Origin: JBDLSY01 sp043777895
GTDB lineage: Bacteria > Pseudomonadota > Gammaproteobacteria > Burkholderiales > Burkholderiaceae_C
Assembly (NCBI GenBank): GCA_043777895.1
Contig: JAYWHD010000044.1
Coordinates: 1 to 32,262 of the forward strand
Direction of reading: 5' to 3'
DNA length: 32,262 nucleotides
The notes beneath the pieces were generated by a model. It made no database searches. It saw only the letters and a list, made by a program, of their open reading frames with translations, and was not told the DNA's origin. Position numbers and translations under genes: made by a program. Positions 1 to 7,968 of this stretch are shown here, one piece after another (the stretch's first letter is position 1; every line of letters starts with the position of its first letter).

Positions 1-341
1 GTCAATTTCTTTAATAAAGCAGGACTGGCTGCACCTGTTGCATCTAAGCCAACCGTAACAGGCATTAACTTTTGTAGTATTTTTTTATCCTTACCGCAAC
101 TGGCTACCGCATCAATTAGAACAGCCAAGCGGCGAGGTGACGCAAATACTGTTTTAACAGCGGCAGCATTACACACCCCTTGTGCGATTAAACTGGTATA
201 AATAGTGTGTGCAAATGACTCGCCCAAGCTACTTAGTGATTTAGGCGGTAATTCTTCAACAAATAACTCAATCAATAAAGGCTGCATAAGCGGTGTGTTG
301 GTAATCGGTATAAATGTATCTAGGGTATCGGAAAAAGTCAT
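1..341 (-). CDS. glyS: Glycyl-tRNA synthetase beta subunit, N-terminal part (runs off the window)
   Basis: The beta subunit of tetrameric glycyl-tRNA synthetase binds tRNA-Gly and is needed with GlyQ for charging in the cytoplasm. Only about 113 N-terminal residues lie in the window; the rest is cut off at position 1. The family signature is clear: LLIELFVEELPPKSL near residues 22-36, then FASPRRLAVLI around residues 66-76. The ATG at 341 gives about 18 residues before the conserved start of the domain; an internal ATG at 287 (MQPLLIELF) fits the usual family N-terminus better, and neither has a good Shine-Dalgarno. It lies on the same strand as orn, 125 bp downstream of it. The identification is firm; the start is uncertain. 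Confidence 0.9.
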   Translation of the reverse strand, partial: MTFSDTLDTFIPITNTPLMQPLLIELFVEELPPKSLSSLGESFAHTIYTSLIAQGVCNAAAVKTVFASPRRLAVLIDAVASCGKDKKILQKLMPVTVGLDATGAASPALLKKL

Positions 342-466
342 TTGGCTATTTTAATATTTATTTTTTAAGCTTAAGTACGCTTATTTTTAATGTATATGTA
401 TATATTTTATAAATTACTACTGCAATCAATGACTGCTCAATAGATTGAAAATAATAGTAAATATTT

Positions 467-1090
467 TTAATCGGCTTTCAAAAAAGACGCTCGGTAATGT
501 TTTAGTTCTTCAATACTTTCGTATACATCGGCTAATGCGGTGTGGGCTTGCTGTTTTTTAAAGCTTTTGTACACATCGGGTCGCCACCGTTTAGCCAGCT
601 CTTTTAAAGTGCTGACATCAATATTGCGGTAATGAAAAAAATTATTGAGTTCAGGCATATACAAATCCATAAACCTACGGTCTTGATGAATCGTATTGCC
701 ACACAACGGTATTTTTCCTTTCGGAATCAATACTTTTAAACAATTAATTATTTCAAGTTGGGCTTGTTGTTCAGACATTGTGCTGGCCTTGACTTTGTCA
801 ATTAAACCACTTTTACCATGCGTGCCTTTATTCCATGAATCCATTGCCTCCAAAATACTATCAGGCTGATGAATGACATAAACAGGGCCTTCTACTAACA
901 CATTTAAATGTAAGTCTGTGACAACAAAAGCGATTTCAATGATACGCTCTTTTTCAGGCTCTAGGCCCGTCATTTCCATATCTAGCCATACTAAATGGGT
1001 ATCAGCAGATTTAGGTTTATCATCTATTTTTATAATTGCTTGATCGGTTGTTTGATCGGTTGTTTGCTCTGTTGTTTTTAAATTATTCAT
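467..1090 (-). CDS. orn: Oligoribonuclease (3'-5' exoribonuclease of the DEDDh family)
   Basis: Degrades 2-5 nt RNA fragments and linear dinucleotides to mononucleotides in the cytoplasm. All DEDDh landmarks are present: WLDMEMTGL (first Asp and Glu), GNTIHQDRRFM, IDVSTLKELAKRW and HTALADVYESI with the catalytic His and last Asp. From the ATG at 1090 the product is 207 residues, about 25 longer than the E. coli enzyme. The surplus is an N-terminal extension rich in Thr, Gln and Asp (TTEQTTDQTTDQ) encoded by an imperfect 12-bp tandem repeat. A GTG at 1099 would add three residues (MKK). I prefer 1090 because ATGAATAA overlaps the stop of the upstream CBS gene, an arrangement typical of translational coupling. 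Confidence 0.93.
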   Translation of the reverse strand: MNNLKTTEQTTDQTTDQAIIKIDDKPKSADTHLVWLDMEMTGLEPEKERIIEIAFVVTDLHLNVLVEGPVYVIHQPDSILEAMDSWNKGTHGKSGLIDKVKASTMSEQQAQLEIINCLKVLIPKGKIPLCGNTIHQDRRFMDLYMPELNNFFHYRNIDVSTLKELAKRWRPDVYKSFKKQQAHTALADVYESIEELKHYRASFLKAD

Positions 1091-1532
1091 CTTTTTCACT
1101 AGGCCAATCTTTAATGTATGCTTTTAATAATTGATTTTCAAAACTTTGTGCCTCAAGCACTGCCCGTGCAACATCATAAAATGAGATGACACCCATTAAC
1201 ATATTAGCGTTCATTACAGGTAAATAGCGTGTATGCCGTGCTAACATCATACGTCTGACTTCATTTAACGGTGTTTCGGGCGTACAAGTAATCGGATGAT
1301 CGTCCATTACACTGCGGACTGTCCGCTCACTCATTAAATTTTTTTGTGCATTAACGGCTTTTAATACTTCACGAAAGGTGAGCATACCAACTAAATCACC
1401 GTGTTCCATTACACACAAAGAACCAATATCATTGTCGGCCATCACGGCAATTGCATCAGTTAATTTATGTAATGGCGTAATAGTGTATAGCGTATTGCCT
1501 TTAACTTTAAGAATTTCAGAAACTTTCATCAC
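1083..1532 (-). CDS. Protein with two CBS domains
   Basis: A 149-residue protein made almost wholly of a CBS pair (about residues 8-62 and 72-128). Each half has the typical pattern, for example DAIAVMADNDIGSLCVMEHG with LVGMLTFREV, and HTRYLPVMNANMLMGVISFYD. CBS pairs bind adenosine nucleotides or S-adenosylmethionine and act as energy or ligand sensors; this stand-alone type has no catalytic domain, so its partner is unknown. It is the first gene of a minus-strand pair with orn, whose start overlaps its stop codon, and it is transcribed divergently from rlmD across an AT-rich spacer full of tandem repeats. Confidence 0.88.
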   Translation of the reverse strand: MMKVSEILKVKGNTLYTITPLHKLTDAIAVMADNDIGSLCVMEHGDLVGMLTFREVLKAVNAQKNLMSERTVRSVMDDHPITCTPETPLNEVRRMMLARHTRYLPVMNANMLMGVISFYDVARAVLEAQSFENQLLKAYIKDWPSEKDE

Positions 1533-1581
1533 AATTTCCTAGTGGTTAATCGGTAGATAAAATAAGTATTTATTATTACTT

Positions 1582-1613
1582 AATAAAACAATAAAACAAT
1601 AAAACAATAAAAT
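1582..1613. repeat. 8-bp tandem repeat (AATAAAAC) in a divergent promoter region
   Basis: Three exact AATAAAAC units and a fourth ending in T instead of C, between the CBS gene (minus) and rlmD (plus). Lengths not divisible by three are tolerated here because the region is non-coding. It could alter promoter spacing if copy number changes. Confidence 0.85.
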
Positions 1614-1635
1614 AGCAAAATAGTAAAGATTAAAG

Positions 1636-1673
1636 ATTAAATATTAAATATTAAATATTAAATATTAAATATT
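1636..1673. repeat. 7-bp tandem repeat (ATTAAAT), about 5.4 copies
   Basis: Five perfect ATTAAAT units plus a partial one, about 20 bp after the 8-bp repeat in the same divergent intergenic region and about 75 bp before the rlmD start. The two neighbouring arrays of different period suggest independent slippage events. Confidence 0.88.
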
Positions 1674-1747
1674 CATAATAAATAAAGTTTAATTTTACTG
1701 GTAAAGACATTTATATACCCTTGAACTTCGTATTGCTAAAATATTAT

Positions 1748-3196
1748 ATGGCTTATAAAACATCTCAACAACGCCGCCGAGCGGCAAAACAAGCAGTCAT
1801 CCATTTACCGCAGCAAATATTGACTATTCAATCCATTGATATTGAAGGCAACGGCATTGCACACCATAATGGCAAAGTTGTTTTTGTCAGAGGAGCAATT
1901 ACAGGTGAACAAGTACGCGCACAAATCACCCGTACTAAACCGTCTTATGACAAAGCAGAACTCGTTCACGTGATTAAATCTAGTAGCCAACGGGCTGTAC
2001 CTGCTTGTATTCATTTTGGCGTGTGCGGTGGGTGTAGCCTGCAACACATTGAAGCAGATAGTCAAGTCGCCATCAAACAACGGGCGTTAGAAGACAGTTT
2101 GACACACATTGCTAAACTAAAAATAGAGACTATTTTGCCGCCCATTAGCGGTTTAAGCTGGGGCTATCGTTACCGCGCACGGTTTTCAATTAAAAATGTC
2201 GTTAAGAAAAATACAGTGTTAGTTGGCTTTCATGAAAGAGCCAGTACCTATGTCGCTGATATTAAAAGTTGTGCAGTACTGCCGTTACATGTTTCAAACT
2301 TAATGCTACCTTTACGTAAATTGATTGGTCAATTGTCGGTACACTCACACGTACCACAAATTGAAGTGGCAGTCGGTGAAGTAGATACCGTATTATTAAT
2401 GCGTCATCTTGCACCACTAACCGCCGCAGATATAGCTTATATGGACGATTTTGCTCATTTTCATAGCCTTAATCTGCAAAATATCCCCACGAATTTAAAA
2501 GAACCTAACTTATTTAATCAATCTAATCACGCGATTATTTGGTATACACAAGCCGCTGGGGGCGATAGCATTCAACCATTACACAGTGAACGCAAGGGTA
2601 ATTTACATTACACTTTGCCTGAATTTAATATTGTGATGCCTTTTAAAGTCAGCGATTTTACACAAGTTAATCACCCAATGAACCGTGTATTAGTCAGTAA
2701 AGCACTGGCATTGTTAATGCCGCAACGGGGTGAACATATACTAGATTTATTTTGCGGTTTGGGTAATTTTACGCTGCCGTTGGCTCAAACAGTGGGTAAA
2801 ACTGGCACAGTAATGGGTATTGAAGGCAGCGAGACTTTAACTGCTAGAGCACAAAGTAATGCTATTTATAATCATTTAATAAATACAACCTTTAAAGTCA
2901 ATAATTTGTTTACAATTAAAACAGAAGACTTATACGAATGGGGTTACTTTGACCGCTGGTTAATTGACCCACCCCGAGAAGGGGCACAAGCGGTGTGCGA
3001 AGCCTTGTTAAATTTACCTTTAAACCACCGTCCAAAGCGTATTGTATACGTGTCTTGTAACCCTGCAACATTGGCACGCGATGCAGCTATTTTATGTAAA
3101 ACAGGTAAATGGTTATTAAGTCAAGCAGGCATTGCCAATATGTTTCCACATACCAGCCATGTTGAAAGCATCGCGGTATTTGAACGCATTAATTAG
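1748..3196 (+). CDS. rlmD: 23S rRNA (uracil-1939-C5)-methyltransferase
   Basis: Transfers a methyl group from S-adenosylmethionine to U1939 of 23S rRNA. The N-terminal TRAM domain spans roughly residues 20-78. Iron-sulfur cysteines follow at C87, C93, C96 (CIHFGVCGGC) and C175. The C-terminal Rossmann domain has motif I LDLFCGLGNFTLP, then DPPREGA and the catalytic VSCNPATLARD with the nucleophilic Cys at about 437. The length of 482 residues is a little above the E. coli enzyme (433). A TTG at 1721 would add nine residues (MNFVLLKYY); I chose the ATG at 1748, which precedes a basic N-terminus usual in the family. It converges with dgkA with only 8 bp between the two stop codons. Confidence 0.92.
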   Translation: MAYKTSQQRRRAAKQAVIHLPQQILTIQSIDIEGNGIAHHNGKVVFVRGAITGEQVRAQITRTKPSYDKAELVHVIKSSSQRAVPACIHFGVCGGCSLQHIEADSQVAIKQRALEDSLTHIAKLKIETILPPISGLSWGYRYRARFSIKNVVKKNTVLVGFHERASTYVADIKSCAVLPLHVSNLMLPLRKLIGQLSVHSHVPQIEVAVGEVDTVLLMRHLAPLTAADIAYMDDFAHFHSLNLQNIPTNLKEPNLFNQSNHAIIWYTQAAGGDSIQPLHSERKGNLHYTLPEFNIVMPFKVSDFTQVNHPMNRVLVSKALALLMPQRGEHILDLFCGLGNFTLPLAQTVGKTGTVMGIEGSETLTARAQSNAIYNHLINTTFKVNNLFTIKTEDLYEWGYFDRWLIDPPREGAQAVCEALLNLPLNHRPKRIVYVSCNPATLARDAAILCKTGKWLLSQAGIANMFPHTSHVESIAVFERIN

Positions 3197-3204
3197 CACT
3201 GTAT

Positions 3205-3618
3205 TTACAACAAATACCACCATATAGGCACAACCCACAACAACCATAGCGTTGTTGCCGCCATAATCGTTAATAAAACCGCAGCACTGCCTAAATCTTT
3301 TGCTCTACCAGCTAGCGGGTGTATATTCGGGCTGACTAAATCAACTATTGATTCTATAGCACTGTTTAGTAGTTCTACAATAATGACCAGTAGCCATACA
3401 CCTAAAAGTAACACATATTGCAGAAGTGTTAAAGAAGGTGTTATCGCCAGCAAAACTATTGCTAGTAACAGTATTAATAATTCAGTACGAAAGGCCGCTT
3501 CGTAAGTCCAAGCCGCTTGAAAGCCCTGTACGCCGTATTTAAACGCTTTAAGTAAACGCTTAAATATGCCTGTGCTTTTTAAAGACGCTGCACTGTCGCC
3601 GATATTGAGTGGATTCAT
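3205..3618 (-). CDS. dgkA: Diacylglycerol kinase (DgkA family, integral membrane)
   Basis: Phosphorylates diacylglycerol in the inner membrane, recycling the lipid released when phospholipid head groups are transferred to periplasmic glycans. The 137-residue protein has the family's amphipathic N-terminal helix (FKYGVQGFQAAWTYEAAFRTE) and three hydrophobic segments. The active-site signature ELLNSAIESIVDL followed by AKDLGSAAVLL is intact. It is encoded alone on the minus strand, convergent with rlmD and divergent from pyrF across a spacer filled with an 8-bp tandem repeat. Confidence 0.93.
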   Translation of the reverse strand: MNPLNIGDSAASLKSTGIFKRLLKAFKYGVQGFQAAWTYEAAFRTELLILLLAIVLLAITPSLTLLQYVLLLGVWLLVIIVELLNSAIESIVDLVSPNIHPLAGRAKDLGSAAVLLTIMAATTLWLLWVVPIWWYLL

Positions 3619-3730
3619 TAAGTAAAATAGGTATGTTGATGTTACTGTTACTATTGTACTTATGTACTGTGGTTGGTGTCCTTATATACTGCGAGTAAAA
3701 TGATACTTAATATTTTATTTATTACTACTT

Positions 3731-3798
3731 ATTACTTTATTACTTTAATTATTACTTTATTACTTTATTACTTTATTACTTTATTACTTTATTACTTT
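3731..3798. repeat. 8-bp tandem repeat (ATTACTTT) directly upstream of pyrF
   Basis: Two units at 3731-3746, a 4-bp interruption, then six perfect ATTACTTT units at 3751-3798. The array ends about 43 bp before the pyrF start codon, so it lies in or just upstream of its promoter or leader. A small open frame at 3673-3936 crosses it but is only low-complexity translation. Confidence 0.92.
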
Positions 3799-3841
3799 AA
3801 TAACCACTTTAACGTTTACCATTTACACTATAAACCCTCTT

Positions 3842-4708
3842 GTGACTACGCCTATTACCCATACACCCTCTACTTATTTACAAAAACTACATACGGCTTG
3901 GGCAGTACAAGACTCTATGTTGTGTGTTGGGCTTGACCCAGATATCAATCGTTATCCCGCATACTTAGCTGGTAAGCCAAATAAAGTCTATGAATTTTGT
4001 AAATCAATTGTGGATTCAACCGCACCTTATGCGTGTGCTTTTAAACCACAAATTGCTTATTTTTCAGCTCAAAGTGCCGAGTCTCAACTAGAAGATTTAT
4101 GTAGCTATATTCGTAGGTATTATCCACAGCACTTATTGATTTTAGACAGCAAACGCGGCGATATTGGTGATACTGCTAAGCAATATGCCATTGAATCTTT
4201 TGAACGCTATCAAGCCGATGCAGTGACCATTAATCCTTACATGGGGTTTGACAGTATTGAACCTTACTTAGCCTATAAAGACAAAGGCGTTATCATTTTA
4301 TGCCGTACCAGCAATCAAGGGGGTAATGATTTTCAATCACTGGCTTTAAATACTAATGAACGGTTATATGAATATATTGCTCGCCTTGTTGCTACACAAT
4401 GGAATGAAAATCAGCAGTTATCCTTAGTCGTTGGGGCAACTTTTCCGACCGAACTAGCCCGTGTCCGTCAAATTGTAGGCACAATGCCTTTATTAGTCCC
4501 TGGAATCGGTGCTCAAGGTGGTAATATACAGGCTACAGTGGATTCAGGTAGTATTGAAAGTAAGCCATCAAGCTATGGCATGATGATTAACTCTAGTCGT
4601 GCTATTATGTATGCTGGTAGCGGATTAGACTTTGCACAAGCAGCCGCAAATGTTGCTAAACAAACACGTGATTTAATTCGCTATGCTCAACACAGACTCA
4701 TTCTTTAA
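3842..4708 (+). CDS. pyrF: Orotidine 5'-phosphate decarboxylase, subfamily 2
   Basis: Last step of de novo UMP synthesis: removes CO2 from orotidine monophosphate. The active-site signature LDSKRGDIGDT is intact at residues 101-111 (Asp102, Lys104, Asp107). LDPD at residues 31-34 and FKPQIAYF lie before it, and the phosphate-binding region VPGIGAQGG is near the C-terminus. The length of 288 residues matches the long subfamily 2, not the short E. coli type. The start is GTG with no obvious Shine-Dalgarno; the next residues (MTTPITHTPSTYLQKL) lead straight into the conserved domain. The following gene begins 10 bp after its stop. Confidence 0.93.
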   Translation: MTTPITHTPSTYLQKLHTAWAVQDSMLCVGLDPDINRYPAYLAGKPNKVYEFCKSIVDSTAPYACAFKPQIAYFSAQSAESQLEDLCSYIRRYYPQHLLILDSKRGDIGDTAKQYAIESFERYQADAVTINPYMGFDSIEPYLAYKDKGVIILCRTSNQGGNDFQSLALNTNERLYEYIARLVATQWNENQQLSLVVGATFPTELARVRQIVGTMPLLVPGIGAQGGNIQATVDSGSIESKPSSYGMMINSSRAIMYAGSGLDFAQAAANVAKQTRDLIRYAQHRLIL

Positions 4709-4713
4709 AGGAG
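4707..4713 (+). promoter_or_regulatory. Ribosome binding site that fixes the NlpC/P60 gene start
   Basis: AAAGGAG, 5 nt before the ATG at 4719, overlapping the pyrF stop. It selects that ATG over an in-frame one at 4683 inside pyrF that has no such site. Confidence 0.8.
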
Positions 4714-4718
4714 ATACT

Positions 4719-5597
4719 ATGACACACTTTAAAACATTTTTAAATAATAATTCATCAGAACCCATTAATCAACATACCGTTACCCATATAACTCAAAAAA
4801 TAACTACAAAAACAACTATAAAAATAACAACAGGATTAATAATATTTACATTAATTAGTTTAAATATCCACCCAGTTTACGCACAAACGGCTTACAGCTA
4901 TTTTACTAATAACGAAGCTTTTTTAAATAAAGCAGATAAAGTAAATAAAGCAGATAAAGCAGATAAAGTAGATAAAAATGAAGACATTAATTCTTTTATA
5001 AATTCTAGTACTACTAATATTAACTCTAACATTAATACTAATAACATTACCTCTAATAATGATGCCATCAGTGAATTCGATTCAGACCCTAATAGTGTTG
5101 ATGAGGCGGCAGTATTAGACAGTAAAAATCTGGATACTTTTTTTGAAAAAATTACTAGCACTTCAAAATCTACTTTTAATACGGCCAGCAAAGTCACAAA
5201 TAGTGTGCTTCACGCTACGCAATCACTCATCGGCAATGCTTTAGGATTATTAGGTGTCCCTTATCGCTACGGTGGCAACACAGCTGAACAAGGTCTAGAC
5301 TGTAGTGGATTTGTTAAATTGGTATTTGCACAAACTTTAGGTATTATTTTGCCGCGTCGTGCCAGTGATATGGGTAAGCTTGGGTTTCAAGTGGGCAAAA
5401 GTGATTTAGAACCAGGTGATTTAGTTTTTTTTAACACGATGCAACGCATTAATTCACACGTAGGTATTTATATTGGTGGCGGTGAGTTCGTGCATTCGCC
5501 TTCAACGGGGGGGCGGGTTCGTGTAGAAAAATTAACTAATTCTTATTGGAAACAACGCTTTGAATGGGGTAAGCGTATTACAAATTTAACGCGATAA
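4719..5597 (+). CDS. Exported NlpC/P60 (C40) peptidoglycan endopeptidase
   Basis: Likely cleaves peptide stems of peptidoglycan in the periplasm. The 292-residue product has a basic N-terminus and a hydrophobic segment at residues 37-55 ending in VYA, a plausible signal peptide. A low-complexity linker of about 100 residues follows, starting with KAD/KVD repeats from a 9-bp DNA unit (about 4928-4977) and continuing with Asn, Ser and Thr. The C-terminal NlpC/P60 domain is complete: Cys195 in LDCSGF, His247 in SHVGIYIG and His259 in FVHSPSTG. The Shine-Dalgarno overlaps the pyrF stop, so co-expression with pyrF is plausible. The specific paralogue cannot be named. The linker is unusually long and repetitive. 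Confidence 0.88.
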   Translation: MTHFKTFLNNNSSEPINQHTVTHITQKITTKTTIKITTGLIIFTLISLNIHPVYAQTAYSYFTNNEAFLNKADKVNKADKADKVDKNEDINSFINSSTTNINSNINTNNITSNNDAISEFDSDPNSVDEAAVLDSKNLDTFFEKITSTSKSTFNTASKVTNSVLHATQSLIGNALGLLGVPYRYGGNTAEQGLDCSGFVKLVFAQTLGIILPRRASDMGKLGFQVGKSDLEPGDLVFFNTMQRINSHVGIYIGGGEFVHSPSTGGRVRVEKLTNSYWKQRFEWGKRITNLTR

Positions 5598-6224
5598 TTA
5601 ATAACACTGTTGCGTTACTTTTCTTGGTATATTATTTTTGTTAATCGTGATTAAATATAACGGCATTGCTGCTTAAAAATAGTTAGCGTGCCTTTTATAT
5701 AAAATAAGTCTTATTTTTGCTAATAATTTTTTTAAATTTATACTTTAACCCTACTAAAGTAGCCGTATTTTGTACTTATAATGAATAAAGTTTTTAGGCT
5801 TTATAGCTAAGAAAACAATAATAATATATTGTTACGATACATTATTACTGTACACGGTTGTGGTCTAGCATCACAAATACACAATAATCAATGTATTATT
5901 ATGATACAATAATACATTACATAGATTTTTATTTATGTTTCATCCCCACTAGCACACCGCGTTTTTTACTACTGTAAACTTCAACGCTTCTTAACAGCTA
6001 ATGGCGATGTCGCCGTTGAGCCTGTGATTCTAAACCAAAATATAGCTACTATTTGTATTAGTCATACTAACATATCCATTATGTTTTGATTAAAAGCTAC
6101 CATTGGTTTAAACACCTTCAACATTATTATGTCATAGCCTTAGCTATGGCGTGTGTTTTGCGTTGACTGCATTTACTTTGGATGCAGCGCGATTTTAGTC
6201 ATAGATGACTAGAAAGTATAAAAT
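5598..6224. other. 627-bp intergenic region; probable promoter and structured leader of rhlE
   Basis: No convincing gene. It holds several inverted repeats. An AT-rich one has perfect 11-bp arms at 5890-5900 and 5908-5918. GGCG-ATGT-CGCC lies near 6003-6014. A 6-bp hairpin CATAGC-CTTA-GCTATG is at 6133-6148, and CTGCAT/ATGCAG arms are at 6167-6172 and 6182-6187. The last two sit within 95 bp of the rhlE start and would form in its mRNA. Long structured leaders are common for DEAD-box helicase genes, often with cold or autoregulatory control; that role is inference here. Confidence 0.5.
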
Positions 6225-7844
6225 ATGTTATTTGCCGATTTAAACTTACATCCAAAATTACTTGAAGCTATTCTTCAAGCGGGTTATACCGAAGCAACAA
6301 CCGTTCAAGCCCAATCTATTCCGTTGGGATTAGCGGGTAATGACTTAATGGTTTCAGCTGCCACAGGCAGTGGTAAAACAGCTGCTTTTTTATTACCTGC
6401 CTTACAAAAAATGTTGCTTTTACAAGAAAGTAACCCAGATTTGTATGCGGCATCGGCGACTCAAAACGAACGTGCTGCTCGCCCTGTTCGTGGTGCTTTT
6501 GGTCGCGGTGCGGGTGCAGTGAATCCAAACCGTCCACAAGCCAGTGTTTTAATATTATGTCCCACCCGTGAATTAGCCCAACAAGTCGCTGATGCTGCCG
6601 TCAAATATGGCCGTGCTATTGTCGGTTTTAAAGTTGCAACCGTTGTCGGTGGTGTCCCTTATGGGGCGCAATTGGCACAATTAAAGTCTCGTCCAAATAT
6701 AATTGTGGCAACACCAGGCCGCTTAATTGACCATATACAAAGCAAAAGTGTTGATTTAAGCAACGTGTCTACACTGGTACTTGATGAAGCTGACCGTATG
6801 TTAGATATGGGCTTTATTGAAGATATTGAACACATTGCTTCCAATTTAACCAAAGACCGTCAAACTGTTTTGTTTTCAGCGACATTCGCTGGCAATGTCG
6901 GTGGATTGGCACAAAAATTAACTCGTGACCCTAAGCGAATTGATGTTGCCAGCCACACTGATAAGCACGACAATATTACCCAAGTATTGCATTGGGCAGA
7001 CAGTGCACAGCATAAATATGATTTGTTAGACAGTATATTGTGCCGTGTTGAAGTAGACCAAGCCGTTGTGTTTACTAGCACACAACGTGATGCTGATTGG
7101 TTAGCAGACAAACTGTATGATGCAGGTCACGGGGCTGCTGCCCTGCATGGTGGTATGCCACAAGGCCGCCGTACACGCGTACTAAACGGTTTACGTAAAG
7201 GTGATTTACGTATTTTGATTGCAACCGATGTCGCTGCCCGTGGTATTGATGTACCAACTATCAGCCATGTAATTAATTTTGGTTTACCGATGACTGCCGA
7301 AGATTACGTACACCGTATCGGTCGTACTGGCCGTGCAGGAAAAACAGGTACTGCTTTGACTTTAGCAGTTGCTGATGAAGCCCACAAAATCCGTGCTATT
7401 CAACGCTTTACTACACAATCTATTCCTGTTGATGTGATTGCGGGTTTTGAACCTAAAAAGCCGGCACCTAGTTTAGACCGTCCAGGTGGAGGGCGAGGTG
7501 GTAAAACTGGCTTTGAAAGCCGTTCAGGCCGTGGCGGTAACCAACGTGATGGCCGTAAATATGGTGCACAACACAATGACCGCACGCCGTCTACTGGGTT
7601 TGGTAACGGTGGTACTGGGCGTGGGTTTTCTGCTGACCGCAATAGTTCAGGGGGGGCAAATTTTGAGCAACGCACGCCTAGGGGGCATACTGAATTTAAA
7701 AGCACTGCACCGTCAAATCGCTTTCAAACCGCAGGTAGCTTTGCACCCGCTCCACGTCAAAATACAGGATTTGGTGGTTCTTCTGCCAAAGATAGCGGAC
7801 GCGATGGTTTAGACGGCCGTTCAAAACGATTTGCAAAACGTTAG
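6225..7844 (+). CDS. rhlE: ATP-dependent DEAD-box RNA helicase, RhlE type
   Basis: Unwinds short RNA duplexes, probably in ribosome assembly or mRNA turnover. The motifs occur in order: the Q motif region (Gln28), ATGSGKT at 46-52 (Walker A), PTRELAQQ, TPGR, DEAD at 187-190, SAT, RGIDVP and HRIGRTGRAG. Between Walker A and PTREL there is an insertion with GRG/GAG-type residues (about 75-105). The last 120 residues form an RGG-rich tail (GGGRGGK, RSGRGGN, GNGGTGRG), an RNA-binding low-complexity region usual in RhlE-like proteins of this group. It is encoded alone, after a 627-bp leader region, and ends at a strong bidirectional terminator. Confidence 0.92.
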   Translation: MLFADLNLHPKLLEAILQAGYTEATTVQAQSIPLGLAGNDLMVSAATGSGKTAAFLLPALQKMLLLQESNPDLYAASATQNERAARPVRGAFGRGAGAVNPNRPQASVLILCPTRELAQQVADAAVKYGRAIVGFKVATVVGGVPYGAQLAQLKSRPNIIVATPGRLIDHIQSKSVDLSNVSTLVLDEADRMLDMGFIEDIEHIASNLTKDRQTVLFSATFAGNVGGLAQKLTRDPKRIDVASHTDKHDNITQVLHWADSAQHKYDLLDSILCRVEVDQAVVFTSTQRDADWLADKLYDAGHGAAALHGGMPQGRRTRVLNGLRKGDLRILIATDVAARGIDVPTISHVINFGLPMTAEDYVHRIGRTGRAGKTGTALTLAVADEAHKIRAIQRFTTQSIPVDVIAGFEPKKPAPSLDRPGGGRGGKTGFESRSGRGGNQRDGRKYGAQHNDRTPSTGFGNGGTGRGFSADRNSSGGANFEQRTPRGHTEFKSTAPSNRFQTAGSFAPAPRQNTGFGGSSAKDSGRDGLDGRSKRFAKR

Positions 7845-7870
7845 TCTTATTTAGTTAAATAAGCTCAATA

Positions 7871-7905
7871 AAAGGGTGGTATTGATTCAATCAGCACCAC
7901 CCTTT
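7871..7905. terminator. Bidirectional intrinsic terminator between rhlE and hpnE
   Basis: AAAGGGTGGT at 7871-7880 pairs perfectly with ACCACCCTTT at 7896-7905, and the loop can form a further small stem. It stands between two convergent genes, 26 bp after the rhlE stop and 64 bp after the hpnE stop, with short T runs on both sides. Confidence 0.8.
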
Positions 7906-7968
7906 GTCATTTGTGTATATTTTGTGTGTATTTTTAAGTAGTAATGCTAATTTAACATTAGTTCTTGC

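Noticed and set aside
3673..3936. 87-codon frame upstream of pyrF
   Set aside because: It is mostly translation of the ATTACTTT repeat and overlaps the pyrF start in another frame.
7400..7705. 101-codon antisense frame in rhlE
   Set aside because: Mirror of the RGG-coding, GC-richer tail; Pro/Arg-rich with no recognisable domain.
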